DNA of 64,000 nucleotides from Streptomyces roseoviridis (GCF_039535235.1 NZ_BAAAWU010000001.1:6637001-6701000); one strand, 5' to 3'. Shown: positions 50,582-60,252, numbered from the stretch's first letter. The notes: a model not told the origin generated them from the sequence alone. Numbers and translations: made by a program.

Positions 50582-52221
50582 CGAGGACCCCGCCCGTGGA
50601 GACCAGCGCCCCCGCGCCCGCCGCCGCCCCCGCCGCTGACGACGGCCAGGCGTCCCTGGGGACCAAGGTCCGCTCGGCCACCCGGTGGAGCCTGATCAAC
50701 ACCATGGTGATGCGGCTCGGCAACTTCGCCACCGGCATCGTCCTGGTCCGCTACGTCCTCGACCCGGCCGCCTGGGGCGTGTACGGCGTCGCCCAGACCG
50801 TCCTCATGGTGCTGCTCGCCGCCAACGAACTCGGCGTCACCCTCGCCATCGTCCGCTGGGAGGGCGACGTACGGCGGTTCGCGCCCACCGTCCTCACCCT
50901 CGGCGCCCTCTCCAGCGGCCTGCTCTACCTCCTCCTGTTCGCCTGTGCCCCGGCCGTCGCCGCCCTCCTCGGCTCCTCCGAGGCCACCGCCGTGCTGCGG
51001 GTGATGTGCCTGTGCCTGGTGCTCGACGGACTCTCCCAGGTGCCCGCCGGTGTCCTGACCCGTGAGTTCCGCCAGGGCCGCCGGATGGTCGTCGACGCCC
51101 TGAACTTCGTCGTCAGCACCACGGTCACCCTGGTCCTCGCCCTCCAGGGCTGGGGCGCCATGAGCTTCGCCTGCGGCGCCGTGGCCGGCAACGTGGTGGC
51201 CCTCGCGGGCTGCGCGCTCGCCGCCCCCGGCATGCTGCGCTTCGGCTGGGACGCCGCACAGGCCAGGGCCCTGCTCCGGTTCGGCCTGCCGCTCGCCGGA
51301 GCCAGCCTGCTCTCCCTCGCCGTGGTCAACGCGGACGCGATGATCGTCGGAGCGGTCCTCGGCAACATCGCCCTCGGCTACTACATGCTCGCCTTCAACA
51401 TGGCCGGCTGGCCGGTCCGCGTCATCTCCGAGACCGCCCGCCGGGTCGCCTTCGCCGGCTTCTCCCGCCTCGCCGGCACCCCCGAGGCCCTCTCCGCGGG
51501 CTTCGCGCGGGCCCTCGGCGTCCTCATGACCGCCACCGTCCCGGCCTGCGTACTGCTCGGCGGACTCGCCGGCCCCCTCGTGGAGCTGGTGTACGGGGCG
51601 AAGTGGCGGCCCGCCGCCGAGGCGCTGCCCTGGCTGATGGCCCTCGGCCTCGCCCGGATCGCCGCCGAGCTCACGTACGACTGCCTCGTCGCCGTCGGCC
51701 GGCGCCGCTCGCTCCTGCTCATCCAGGGCCTGTGGCTGGTCACCCTCGTCCCGGTGCTGATCCTGGCGGCCCGCGCCGGAGGCATCGCGACCGTCGGCGC
51801 CGGGCACGTCGCCGTCGCCGGAGCGGTCGTCCTGCCCGCCTTCCTCCTGGCCCTGCGGCACGGCGGCATCGCGGTCCGGGCGCTCGCCCGGGTCTGTGTG
51901 CGGCCGGTGCTCGGCGGCGTCCTCATGGCCACCGCCGTGGTCCTGCTGCGGCAGCGCCTGGGGGAGGGACCGGCCGCCCTGTGCGCCACGAGTGTCATCG
52001 GGCTCGCGTGTCACGGCCTGTGCGTGCTGCCCGGCCGCAGACTGGTGCGCGGCGCACTCGCCCGGCGCAGCCGGGGCCGGGCGGTCGCGCCGGCGGCGGA
52101 CCCGTCCGACGGGGCCGACGCGGCCTCCGCGGCGGACGGTGCGTCCGTGGCGGACGGTGCGTCCACCGTTCCCTCCGTACCGGCGCGGAAGCGGCCGGCC
52201 GGCCCGGCCCACGAGCGATGA
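50578..52221 (+). CDS. Wzx-like polysaccharide flippase (PST family)
   Basis: This 547-residue membrane protein has about 12 hydrophobic segments and the PST/Wzx motifs SATRWSLINTMVMRLGNFATGIVLVRYVLDPAAWGVYG and LRFGLPLAGASLLSLAVVNADAM. It should flip lipid-linked repeat units outward for polymerisation. The last 60 residues are a GAS/AAD-rich tail with no structure. GTG 50578 overlaps the Wzz-like gene (GTGA). Confidence 0.88.
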   Translation: MTRTPPVETSAPAPAAAPAADDGQASLGTKVRSATRWSLINTMVMRLGNFATGIVLVRYVLDPAAWGVYGVAQTVLMVLLAANELGVTLAIVRWEGDVRRFAPTVLTLGALSSGLLYLLLFACAPAVAALLGSSEATAVLRVMCLCLVLDGLSQVPAGVLTREFRQGRRMVVDALNFVVSTTVTLVLALQGWGAMSFACGAVAGNVVALAGCALAAPGMLRFGWDAAQARALLRFGLPLAGASLLSLAVVNADAMIVGAVLGNIALGYYMLAFNMAGWPVRVISETARRVAFAGFSRLAGTPEALSAGFARALGVLMTATVPACVLLGGLAGPLVELVYGAKWRPAAEALPWLMALGLARIAAELTYDCLVAVGRRRSLLLIQGLWLVTLVPVLILAARAGGIATVGAGHVAVAGAVVLPAFLLALRHGGIAVRALARVCVRPVLGGVLMATAVVLLRQRLGEGPAALCATSVIGLACHGLCVLPGRRLVRGALARRSRGRAVAPAADPSDGADAASAADGASVADGASTVPSVPARKRPAGPAHER

Positions 52222-52222
52222 G

Positions 52223-53266
52223 GTGAGTCCCCTGACCCGACCCGGCCGCCGCAAGGTCCTCGGAGCGGCACTGCTGAGCGCCGTCCTGCTCTTCTCCCTG
52301 TTCACCTTCACCGGACTCGGACAGAAGGCGCTCTGCCTCGGCGGCGCCGCCCTGTGCGACTCCCGCGCCATCACCGCGCCCGGCACCACCGCCCCGCCGC
52401 CGTCCGGCCCCGGCACCGCGGACGGCAAACCGCCCGCCCCCAAGGGCTGCGCGAGACCGCGCGACTGCGGCTACCCGGACGACACCACCACCGGCCCGCG
52501 GATCGCCACCCTGACCCCGCAGAACACCGGCAACGCCGCCATCCGCACCGACGGCACCGTCATCCGGGGCTGGGACATCACCGGCTCCCTCGACATCTAC
52601 GCCAACGACGTCACCGTCATCGACAGCCGCATCACCTCCACCAACTGGTGGGGCATCAACCTGCGCCCCGGCTACTCCGGACTGCGCGTGCTGCACACCA
52701 CCATCACCGCCGTGCCCGGCAAGGGTCCCAACAACGGCGGCTCGGACTACGCGGTCTCCAACATGAGCACCAGCTCGGTCGAGGTCGGCCACTGCGACAT
52801 CTCCGTCTTCGGCGACGCCCTCTCGATGGGGCAGGGCAACCTGCACGACAACTACGTCCACGACATCAGCCCGTACAAGAACCTCGACGGGGAGTGGCAG
52901 CACACCAACGCCGTCATCAGCAACGGCGGCGGCAAGGGCAAACTGATCATCCGTCACAACACGCTGCTCAACCCGACCCCCGTCGAGAAGGGCGCCTCCG
53001 CCGCCATCGGCCTCTTCGCCGACAGCGCGCCCGTCACGCACACCGTCGTCGACGACAACTGGCTGGCGGGCGGGGCCTACACGCTCTACGCCGGAGGCAA
53101 GGGCTCGACCGGTATCGAGGTCACCGACAACGTCTTCTCGCCCCAGTACTACCCGGCCGGCGGCAAGTACGGAGCCGTCGCCTACTGGAACCCCGACGGC
53201 GAGGGCAACGTCTGGCGCGGCAACCGGATGGCGGACGGGACACCGGTGGTTCCCGCCCAGCCCTGA
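52223..53266 (+). CDS. Secreted/anchored right-handed beta-helix protein
   Basis: This 347-residue protein has a basic N-terminus and one membrane helix (VLGAALLSAVLLFSLFTFTGL), then a Pro/Gly-rich linker with several Cys (KGCARPRDCGYPD), and a parallel beta-helix domain from about 100: GTVIRGWDITGSLDIYANDVTV, NWWGINLRPGYSGLRVLHTT, ALSMGQGNLHDNYVHDISPY and IRHNTLLNP. This fold is common in polysaccharide lyases and epimerases, so it may trim or modify the polymer. The catalytic residues are not obvious. The start GTG 52223 is tentative, 1 base after the flippase stop. Confidence 0.75.
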   Translation: MSPLTRPGRRKVLGAALLSAVLLFSLFTFTGLGQKALCLGGAALCDSRAITAPGTTAPPPSGPGTADGKPPAPKGCARPRDCGYPDDTTTGPRIATLTPQNTGNAAIRTDGTVIRGWDITGSLDIYANDVTVIDSRITSTNWWGINLRPGYSGLRVLHTTITAVPGKGPNNGGSDYAVSNMSTSSVEVGHCDISVFGDALSMGQGNLHDNYVHDISPYKNLDGEWQHTNAVISNGGGKGKLIIRHNTLLNPTPVEKGASAAIGLFADSAPVTHTVVDDNWLAGGAYTLYAGGKGSTGIEVTDNVFSPQYYPAGGKYGAVAYWNPDGEGNVWRGNRMADGTPVVPAQP

Positions 53267-53391
53267 GCCGGGCCACGCCCCGCGAAGCCGGCCCCGATTT
53301 CATGTGATCGGCTGATAAATCCCCACCGCACCACTACGGTTGACCGCGACCCACCCACCCCGCCTCCTTCGAACCCCAGGTGGTTGATGCG

Positions 53392-54060
53392 ATGTCCGGC
53401 ATCCGTGCCCTCCGCGATCGTTTCGTCGACGCGCCCGACTCCCTCGGCGAACGGTTCCGCGCGGCCCGCTGGGAGCGCTTCCGGTCCTGCTTCCCCCGCA
53501 TCGACGGCATGCGGGTGGTGGACCTCGGCGGCACGGCCGAGAACTGGCTGCGCTCCCCGCTGCGCCCCCGGCACGTCCACCTGGTCAACCTGGAGGCGCA
53601 CCCGGCCGAGCTGCCCGACTGGATCACCGCGGAGACCGCCGACGTCACGGACCCGGAGATCCCCAAAAAGCTCGGCACGTTCGACCTGGTGGTGTCGAAC
53701 TCCACCATCGAGCACGTGGGCGGCCCCAGCCAGCGGCGCCGCTTCGTCGCCGCCATCGAGCAACTGGCCCCGCTGCACTGGGTGCAGACGCCCTACCGCT
53801 ACTTCCCGGTGGAGCCCCACTTCCTCGCGCCGGGCTTCCAGTTCCTCCCGCTGGCCGCCCAGGCCAAGCTGGTCCGGCACTGGCCGCTCACCCACAGCCG
53901 GCCCGCCACCCCGGAGGAAGGCATGGACGCGGTCATCAACATCGAACTGCTCACCCGCGCCGAGATGCGCTACCTCTTCCCCCACTCCGTGATCCTCAGC
54001 GAGCGGGTCGCCGGACTCACCAAGTCGCTGACGGCCGTGCGCGCCACGCCGCGTGCGTAG
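53392..54060 (+). CDS. SAM-dependent methyltransferase-type protein
   Basis: This 222-residue protein has MRVVDLGGTAENWLRSPL as motif I, NLEAHPAELPDWITAETADV, and FDLVVSNSTIEHVGGPSQR as motif IV region, typical of class I methyltransferases acting in sugar loci. The motif I glycine is kept but the following residues are unusual (GGTAENW). AGGTGG lies 10 bases before the ATG. Its end overlaps the next glycosyltransferase by 8 bases. Confidence 0.78.
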   Translation: MSGIRALRDRFVDAPDSLGERFRAARWERFRSCFPRIDGMRVVDLGGTAENWLRSPLRPRHVHLVNLEAHPAELPDWITAETADVTDPEIPKKLGTFDLVVSNSTIEHVGGPSQRRRFVAAIEQLAPLHWVQTPYRYFPVEPHFLAPGFQFLPLAAQAKLVRHWPLTHSRPATPEEGMDAVINIELLTRAEMRYLFPHSVILSERVAGLTKSLTAVRATPRA

Positions 54061-54844
54061 CCCGCTCAGGGGCACCTGGGAGCTGCTGAAGCGGCGCTTC
54101 GGCTGGCTCGTGCTGTACGAGCTGCGCAACAAGGTCCTGCTCGCCCCCGGCGCCCTGCGGCTGCGCCGCTTCGAGGACGCCGAGACCGCCCGGCTCGCCC
54201 GCCGGCTCGGCCACCGTCCCTCGGCCGGGGTCGTCACCGTCATCGCCACCCACCGCCGCCCCGAGGCACTGCTGCGAGCCGTGCGCTCGGCCCTGGGGCA
54301 GACCGTCCGCGACCACGTCGTCATCGTCGTGGACGACGGCGCGGGGCTCCCCGTACTCCCCGACGACCCCCGTCTCTTCGCCGTGTCGCTGGCCCGCAAC
54401 ACCGGCGTGGCCGGCGTCGTGCGCAACATCGGCATCCGGCTGACCGCATCGGCGTACGTCGCCTTCCTCGACGACGACAACCTCTGGGAACCCGACCACC
54501 TCCAGGAGGCACTGGCCGTCCTGGAGGCACCGGGCGGCCCCGACGGCGTGTACACGGCCCTGCGGCGGATCCGGCCCGACGGCACCGACCTGGACGTCCT
54601 GTCGGTGCCCTTCGACCGGCGCCGGGCCGCCCACGCCGCCTTCCTCGACACCAACGCCTTCGTCGCCCGACGTGCCCCCGCCCTGCGCTTCAGCAGACTG
54701 CGGCGCACCCCCGAGGTGCTGCCCCGCGAGGACTGGGAGCTGATCCGCCGCTACGCCCGCACCCACCGCGTGGTCCACCTGCCCCGGCCCACGGTCCGCT
54801 ATCTGGTGAACCCCGCGAGCTTCTACACCTCGTGGGGCGACTGA
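54053..54844 (+). CDS. Family 2 glycosyltransferase
   Basis: This 263-residue protein has the GT-A core: VVTVIATHRRPEALLRAVRSAL, VVIVVDDG and a Mn-binding AFLDDDNLWEPDHLQEA, preceded by an amphipathic N-terminal region of about 55 residues. DDDN replaces the usual DDD/DXD context. It should transfer a sugar to the growing repeat unit on the inner membrane. GTG start overlaps the methyltransferase stop. It overlaps by 22 bases the end of the next gene on the other strand. Confidence 0.85.
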   Translation: MRSPLRGTWELLKRRFGWLVLYELRNKVLLAPGALRLRRFEDAETARLARRLGHRPSAGVVTVIATHRRPEALLRAVRSALGQTVRDHVVIVVDDGAGLPVLPDDPRLFAVSLARNTGVAGVVRNIGIRLTASAYVAFLDDDNLWEPDHLQEALAVLEAPGGPDGVYTALRRIRPDGTDLDVLSVPFDRRRAAHAAFLDTNAFVARRAPALRFSRLRRTPEVLPREDWELIRRYARTHRVVHLPRPTVRYLVNPASFYTSWGD

Positions 54845-55767
54845 GGCCCCCGCAGCAGCGCCCCCACCGCGGCCCGCGCCGGCTCACGGCCGAGCGCCGC
54901 CCGCGACAGCTCCCGCAGCAGCACCGCCCCGCGGAAGGCCGCGGTGGCGGCCAGGCCGTGACGGCGCCGATAGAGCCGCACCCGGTTCGCGACGAGCAGC
55001 GACCACAGACGCGGCGAGACCCGGGAGTCGCCGCCGAGATGGGTGGCCCGCGCCGCCGGCTCCAGCCGGGTCGCGAAGCCCAGGTCCCGGGCCCGCAGGC
55101 AGTACTCCGTCTCCTCCGAGTACAGGAAGAAGGACTCGTCCCACGGCCCGCAGGCGTCCACGCACTCCCGGGACAGCGCCATCAGCGCCCCGGTCGCCCA
55201 GTCGGCGCACGTCCGCCCGGTGTACGCCGCAGGGGTCGTGACCAGCTCGCTCCAGCGCAGGAACCGCCCGGCCCTGCGGTTGCCGACGACCGCCTCGCCC
55301 AGCGCCCGGGTCAGGCTCGGCTTGCGGCGCAGCGAATGGACGAGGGAGCCGTCCTCCTCGTAGAGCAGGGGCACCGAGACACCGACCCGGCTGCCGTCCG
55401 GCAGCGGCGCGCCGAGGGCCTCCACCAGGGCCGCCGCGCAGCCCTCGGCCATCCGGACGTCCGGGTTGCACACCAGGACGGCCCGGTAGCCGCCCTCCTC
55501 CGGCGCCGCGGCGCGCAGGGCCGCGTTGACGCCGAAGGCATAGCCGCCGTTGCGGCCGGTCTCCACGACGGTGGCCTCGGGCGCGTGCGCGCGGACCACG
55601 GCCACGGTGTCGTCCGATGAGGCGTTGTCGGCGACGACGAGCCGCCAGTCGAGGCCCTTCATCCCCGCCGGGAGGGCGTCGAGGAAGCCCGGCAGCACCG
55701 GGGCGCTGTTCCAGGTGACGACGAGCACGACCACCGGACCGGCGGCATCGAGGACGGGGCGGGACAT
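54823..55767 (-). CDS. Family 2 glycosyltransferase, rhamnosyltransferase-like
   Basis: This 314-residue protein has VVVLVVTWNSAPVLPGFLDAL, VVADNASSDDTVAVVR, GRNGGYAFGVNAALRAA, VLVCNPDVRMAEG and the acceptor-side FFLYSEETEYCLRARDLGF. That set matches the WbbL/rhamnosyltransferase-like GT2 subgroup. Its ATG overlaps the stop of the Wzz-Wzy fusion gene (ATGA), so the two are cotranslated on the minus strand. It converges on the glycosyltransferase at 54053. Confidence 0.88.
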   Translation of the reverse strand: MSRPVLDAAGPVVVLVVTWNSAPVLPGFLDALPAGMKGLDWRLVVADNASSDDTVAVVRAHAPEATVVETGRNGGYAFGVNAALRAAAPEEGGYRAVLVCNPDVRMAEGCAAALVEALGAPLPDGSRVGVSVPLLYEEDGSLVHSLRRKPSLTRALGEAVVGNRRAGRFLRWSELVTTPAAYTGRTCADWATGALMALSRECVDACGPWDESFFLYSEETEYCLRARDLGFATRLEPAARATHLGGDSRVSPRLWSLLVANRVRLYRRRHGLAATAAFRGAVLLRELSRAALGREPARAAVGALLRGPQSPHEV

Positions 55768-57815
55768 CAGATCTCCACGAGACGAGGGGAATCGGGCGTA
55801 CGGGCGGGGATCGACGGGGGCGCCGCGGGCGCGGGTCCGCCGCCCGCGGACCTCCCGGCCGCCTCGCGCCGTACGAAGCCGAGGCAGCTCCCGCCGGCCC
55901 CGAGGAGCAGGAAGAACACCCCGGCGAACATCGGGAAGCTCAGCGTGTCGAAGGTGGCGCCGACCACCAGCGCGACCATCGCCGAGGCGAAGAACGCCTG
56001 CCCCAGCTCCCGGTCGGACTCACTGCGGGCCAGCCGCCGGATCGCGCCCCCGTTGTGCACGCCGGAGAGCCCGAGCAGCAGCAGACAGGCGGCGCCGAGC
56101 GCGCCCAGCTCGGCGAGGGTGAGCAGGTACTGGTTGTCGGTGAAGAAGTAGCGCTCCGGGGTGAACGTGCCGAAGCTCCGCCCGAGGAGCGGATCCTGCA
56201 CGAAGTACTCGTAGATCTTCGGGTACTTGACGGTCCTGGCCTGGGTGCTGCTGTCGGCGTTGTTGAGACTGCCCGAGAAGAGCCCCGTGATCGTCCCGAT
56301 CAGGCCCGGCACCAGGACCTTGAACAGCGCCACCGCCCCGAACAGGATCCCGATGGCCGCCCAGCGCCGCTCCGGCTTCCAGCGGGGCACCATCACCAGG
56401 ACGACGACCAGGATGCCGATGATCGAGGTCCGCGACACCGTCAGCGGCAGCCCGCCGCCGAGCAGCACCACCGGCGCCCACCGCCTGAGCTTGCCGAGGT
56501 GCCGGCGCGCCGGGTCGAAGGCGTACCAGACGGCGAACGGCAGCAGGATCGCCAGCATGCCGCTGAACTCCAGCGGATGGGCGGTGAGCGAACGGGGCCG
56601 GGTGAAGGAGCCGCGGTCCAGGACCGCGACGCTCGCCACGCTGGAGTTCAGTCCGGGGACGCGCAGCCAGTCGGCGATGTTGGTGCCGGTCGCGAAGTCG
56701 TACAGGCCCAGCGCGGCCACCACCGAACCCATCACGACCAGCCGGCGCAGCAGCACGTCCAGCCGCCCCCGGTCCTGGATGCCGGCCGTCGTCAGCACGA
56801 TCAGCGACACCCACACCAGAAGCACGATCAGCCCCCGGTCGGCCGCCAGGATCTCCTTCTGCGAGCTGATCCGGTCCTGGTTCGCCACGTACGACATCAG
56901 CACGGTGACGGCGAGCACCAGGACCACGTTCCGCATCGTGCGGGTGCCGGGCGCCGGGGCGATCCGGCCCGTGCACCAGGTCGCCAGGTACCAGAACAGG
57001 CCCAGGAGCGCGAAGACGTTGGCCGGGGTGCCGGCGCCGCCGAGCGCGGGCAGGGCCAGGTTCGACGGCAGGAACAGGGCGAGCGCCAGATAGCCGGTGA
57101 GGACCGCCGTGGCGTCCAGCGGCCGGGTCAGCAGCCGGCGCACCCGGCCCGCCCCGGGCCGCGGCACCGGGGGAGTGGCGTGACGGCCCGGCAGGCCGCG
57201 GGCCCTACGGCGCGCCCCCGACCAGGTCTCCACCACGAAGGACAGCACGAAGGCGGCGGTCACCCCGAGGACGACGACGGCGGCCACCTTCTGGTAGCGG
57301 GACTTGGGCTGCGAGACCGGCTTCTGCGGCGGCACGATGTGCGCCGACCGCACGTAGTACCCCTCGGGCACGCGGGCCTGCTCCTGCAGGGCCTGGAGCT
57401 GCTCCTCGGCGTACCGGGTGATCCTGCGGGTCTCCTCCAGGACCTTGGCCCGGTCCTCGCCCTTGACCGTCAGGGTCAGCAGCGGTCCCTCCGCCTGCGC
57501 GGCGAAGTCGACCGTGTACTCGTCGGTGACGCCGTGACCGCGCAGCACCACCACCGTCTCCGGCGACTGCAACGCCCGGATCAGCACGTCCGCCGTGCCG
57601 ATCAGCGAACCGCTCGCGTACGCCAGCGGGTTGCCGTAACTGGGCGCCGGCCGGGCCACCCGGCTGGAGTTGAGCAGCGCCAGCTGGCTCTGCGACTCGT
57701 ACGTCACGGGAACGGTCCGGTAGAGGTAGCCGCCCGCGACCAGACCGACCAGGGTCAGCGGCACCATCACGTACCAACGCCTGGCCAGCACACGGAAGAT
57801 CTCGGCGATGCTCAC
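55767..57815 (-). CDS. Fusion of Wzz-like domain and O-antigen polymerase/ligase domain
   Basis: This 682-residue protein opens with a Wzz-like head (SIAEIFRVLARRWYVMVPLTLVG, TYESQSQLALLNSS, KPVSQPKSRYQKVAAVVVLG) to about residue 200. A multi-helix Wzy/WaaL-type domain follows (about 240-650), with AHPLEFSGMLAILLPFAVWY, TVSRTSIIGILVVVLVM and YFFTDNQYLLTLAELGALG in the outer loop. One chain would both polymerise repeat units and set their number; usually two proteins do this. It is a paralogue of the 49676 protein at its N-terminus. Confidence 0.85.
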   Translation of the reverse strand: MSIAEIFRVLARRWYVMVPLTLVGLVAGGYLYRTVPVTYESQSQLALLNSSRVARPAPSYGNPLAYASGSLIGTADVLIRALQSPETVVVLRGHGVTDEYTVDFAAQAEGPLLTLTVKGEDRAKVLEETRRITRYAEEQLQALQEQARVPEGYYVRSAHIVPPQKPVSQPKSRYQKVAAVVVLGVTAAFVLSFVVETWSGARRRARGLPGRHATPPVPRPGAGRVRRLLTRPLDATAVLTGYLALALFLPSNLALPALGGAGTPANVFALLGLFWYLATWCTGRIAPAPGTRTMRNVVLVLAVTVLMSYVANQDRISSQKEILAADRGLIVLLVWVSLIVLTTAGIQDRGRLDVLLRRLVVMGSVVAALGLYDFATGTNIADWLRVPGLNSSVASVAVLDRGSFTRPRSLTAHPLEFSGMLAILLPFAVWYAFDPARRHLGKLRRWAPVVLLGGGLPLTVSRTSIIGILVVVLVMVPRWKPERRWAAIGILFGAVALFKVLVPGLIGTITGLFSGSLNNADSSTQARTVKYPKIYEYFVQDPLLGRSFGTFTPERYFFTDNQYLLTLAELGALGAACLLLLGLSGVHNGGAIRRLARSESDRELGQAFFASAMVALVVGATFDTLSFPMFAGVFFLLLGAGGSCLGFVRREAAGRSAGGGPAPAAPPSIPARTPDSPRLVEI

Positions 57816-57853
57816 GAACCCTCCCCCGGTTCCCGTCGGAGCTGCCAGTATCG

Positions 57854-58552
57854 GTGCTGATGCAACCGCTGACCGCCGCCCCGGACCACGACGCGCTGAC
57901 TCCCGAGGGACTCGCCCGCGCGCTGCTGCGCCGCTGGTACGTCCTGGTCCTCGCCGCGCTCGTCACCGCGGCCGCCTGCTATCCGGCGCTGCGGCCCGCG
58001 CCGCGCTACCAGAGCTCCGCGGTGCTCGTGGTGAAGCCGCCGCGGACCGACAACCAGCCCAACCAGCTGACCAACCTCCAGCCCTCGCTCGCCATGGTGT
58101 CCTACGCGGTCGTCCAGCGGCTCCAGTCCCCGGCCGGGCGCGCGGAGCTGCGCGCGGCCGGCGTCCACGGCACCTACCGGCTCACCCCCCGCAACAGCGG
58201 CACCAGCGCCACCCCCTACTACTCCATCCCCACCCTCCAGGTCGAGGCGGAGCAGCCGGCTCCGGCGGACGCCGACCGCGTGGTGCAGACGATCATCGCC
58301 GTCTACGGCCGCCATCTGCACGCCCTCCAGCGCGAACAGGGCGTGCCGGCCGCCACCCTCCTCACCGTCGACCTGGTCAACCGCCCCGGCACCGTCGCCC
58401 TGCCCCCCAACCGGACCCGGGCGCTCGCCGGGGTGGGGCTGCTCGGCACCCTCACGGGCGTCCTCGCGGCACTGTGGACGGAGCGGTACGCCACGGCGCG
58501 CCGCCGTCGCCGCCCCGGCCACGAGGTCAGTGCGCCGCACCGTACTCCGTGA
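57854..58552 (+). CDS. Wzz-like protein, third copy
   Basis: This 232-residue protein has two membrane helices around a short outside domain: LARALLRRWYVLVLAALVTAAAC near the start and LAGVGLLGTLTGVLAALWTERYA near the end. Between them are RYQSSAVLVVKPPR, SLAMVSYAVVQRLQSP and TPYYSIPTLQVEAEQ. The family is Wzz/chain-length determinant but diverged from the other two. It is divergent from the Wzz-Wzy fusion and overlaps the acetyltransferase gene by 26 bases at its 3' end. The GTG 57854 or ATG 57860 could be the start. Confidence 0.8.
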   Translation: MLMQPLTAAPDHDALTPEGLARALLRRWYVLVLAALVTAAACYPALRPAPRYQSSAVLVVKPPRTDNQPNQLTNLQPSLAMVSYAVVQRLQSPAGRAELRAAGVHGTYRLTPRNSGTSATPYYSIPTLQVEAEQPAPADADRVVQTIIAVYGRHLHALQREQGVPAATLLTVDLVNRPGTVALPPNRTRALAGVGLLGTLTGVLAALWTERYATARRRRRPGHEVSAPHRTP

Positions 58553-59135
58553 GACGCCCGTCCCGCTCCTCGTACCACGCGCCGGTCTGCGGACACTCCC
58601 ACACCCCGGGCCGCTCCGCGTGCGCGGTCAGCCGGGCGCCCGCCTTGCCGACCCAGCCCGTCCGCCGCGCCGGCACCCCCATCACCAGGGCGAAGTCGGG
58701 CACGTCGGCGGTCACCACCGCACCGGCCGCGACCAGCGCCCAGCGGCCGACGGTCACCGGCGCCACGCACACCGCGCGGGCGCCGACCGCTGCGCCGTCC
58801 CCGATCCGCACGGCGACCGGTTCCCAGTCACCGCCCCGCTTCAGCCTCCCGTCGGGGGACACGGCCCGCGGGTTGTGGTCGTTGGTCAGGACCGCCGCGG
58901 GGCCGATGAACACGCCGTCGCCGAGCACCGCGGGCTCGTACACCAGGGCGTGGTTCTGCAGCTTGCAGTTGTCCCCGATGACCACGCCGGGGCCGACATA
59001 GGCGCCCCGGCCCACCACGCAGTTCTCGCCGAGGCGGGCGTCCTCGCGGATCTGGGCGAGCTCCCACACGCTGCTGCCGGCACCGACGACGGCCTTCTCG
59101 TCGACCTGGGCGGTGGGCTGGATCCGGTGGTTCAC
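58527..59135 (-). CDS. Hexapeptide-repeat acetyltransferase, WlbB/WbpD-like
   Basis: This 202-residue left-handed beta-helix protein has many hexads (VVGAGSSVWELAQIREDARLG, NCVVGRGAYVGPGVVIGDNC, AVVTADVPDFALVMGVPARR) and the C-terminal WVGKAG with a tail. The ...FIGPAAVLTNDHNPRA segment is typical of enzymes that N-acetylate UDP-3-amino-sugars. With the DegT aminotransferase at the window end, it fits the 3-acetamido branch of diacetamido-uronate synthesis. The proposed partner dehydrogenase (WlbA) would be outside the window. Confidence 0.85.
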   Translation of the reverse strand: MNHRIQPTAQVDEKAVVGAGSSVWELAQIREDARLGENCVVGRGAYVGPGVVIGDNCKLQNHALVYEPAVLGDGVFIGPAAVLTNDHNPRAVSPDGRLKRGGDWEPVAVRIGDGAAVGARAVCVAPVTVGRWALVAAGAVVTADVPDFALVMGVPARRTGWVGKAGARLTAHAERPGVWECPQTGAWYEERDGRLTEYGAAH

Positions 59136-59177
59136 TGGTGTGCCTTTCCTCGTCGGGTACGGGAGGGGGAGGGGTGC

Positions 59178-60224
59178 TCAGAGCCCACGGCGCTTCCACG
59201 ACTGCCACCACAGCCACTCGCGGGCCCGGTCGGCCACCGCCGAGAGCACCAGCGGCTGGAGGTAGGGCATGGTCCGCGCGCCGATCCGGCGCCGCAGTCG
59301 CAGCGCCCGGTACTCCGGCAGCGACTCGGCGTCGGGCCGGCACTCACGGGCGAAGGCCACGAGCTCGTCGACCGGCACGACGTCCGTGCGCCCCCGGTCG
59401 TACGCCCGGTACGCCCGCCGCAGCGCCTGGCGGGCCAGGCGGGTGTCGACCAGGGCGGCCAGCCGGTCGGCCTGCGGCAGCCGGTCGCCGCACTTGTCGA
59501 GGACCGCGGCGAAGGCGGCCCGCCGCTGCCGGATGTCGTCGAGCTGCCCGCCGAAGTCGGTCGTGGACATGTTGTCGCCGTGCACCCGGTAGTACGCCTG
59601 GTCGGCCCCGCGCACGTAGCCGACGTCCGCGTGGGCGGCGAGCCGCATCCACATCTCGATGTCGCCGGCGTGCGGCAGCCGCGGGTCGTAGCCGCCGACC
59701 TTCCGCTGGAGGCTGGTGCGGACCACCACCTCGGGCGAGGTGATGCAGCCCGTGCCTTCGCGAAAACGCCGCTCCAGCCACCAGTGGCCGGGATAGACCA
59801 CCGAACCGGTGCTGCGGGTGCGGGCCGCCGGGAGCGGCCCGCCGTGCCGGAAGCGCAGCGGCCTGCCGTAGCAGAAGCCCGCCTCCGGATGGGCGTCGAG
59901 CAGGGCGACGGCCCGCACCAGCGCCCCCGGGACCAGCCGGTCGTCGGCGGACAGCAGGACGACGTAGTCGCCGTCCGCCCACTCCAGCAGGCCCTCGTTG
60001 TACGTGGCGATGTGGCCCTTGTTGGCGGCGTGGACCCGTACCTCGATCCTCGGGTCGGAGGCGGCCAGCTTCGCGGCCACCTCCGCCGAGTCGTCGGGCG
60101 AGGCGTCGTCGATGATCAGCACCCGCACGTCGAGGCCGGGCTGTTCGTCGAGCACGCTGCGTACGCAGTCGGCCAGGAAGTGGCCGTACCTGTAGCAGGG
60201 GATGACGACACTGACAGAGCTCAT
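59178..60224 (-). CDS. Family 2 glycosyltransferase
   Basis: This 348-residue protein has SVSVVIPCYRYGHFLADCVRSVL, VLIIDDASPDDSAEVAAKL, HAANKGHIATYNEGLL, and the DXD-type LLSADDRLVPGALV. A C-terminal helical part (about 240-348) may bind the membrane. It is in a minus-strand run with the acetyltransferase (42 bases downstream) and the DUF4082 protein (28 bases upstream). Confidence 0.9.
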   Translation of the reverse strand: MSSVSVVIPCYRYGHFLADCVRSVLDEQPGLDVRVLIIDDASPDDSAEVAAKLAASDPRIEVRVHAANKGHIATYNEGLLEWADGDYVVLLSADDRLVPGALVRAVALLDAHPEAGFCYGRPLRFRHGGPLPAARTRSTGSVVYPGHWWLERRFREGTGCITSPEVVVRTSLQRKVGGYDPRLPHAGDIEMWMRLAAHADVGYVRGADQAYYRVHGDNMSTTDFGGQLDDIRQRRAAFAAVLDKCGDRLPQADRLAALVDTRLARQALRRAYRAYDRGRTDVVPVDELVAFARECRPDAESLPEYRALRLRRRIGARTMPYLQPLVLSAVADRAREWLWWQSWKRRGL

Positions 60225-60252
60225 GTGCTGCGGTCCCCGGTTCCGGTCGGGG

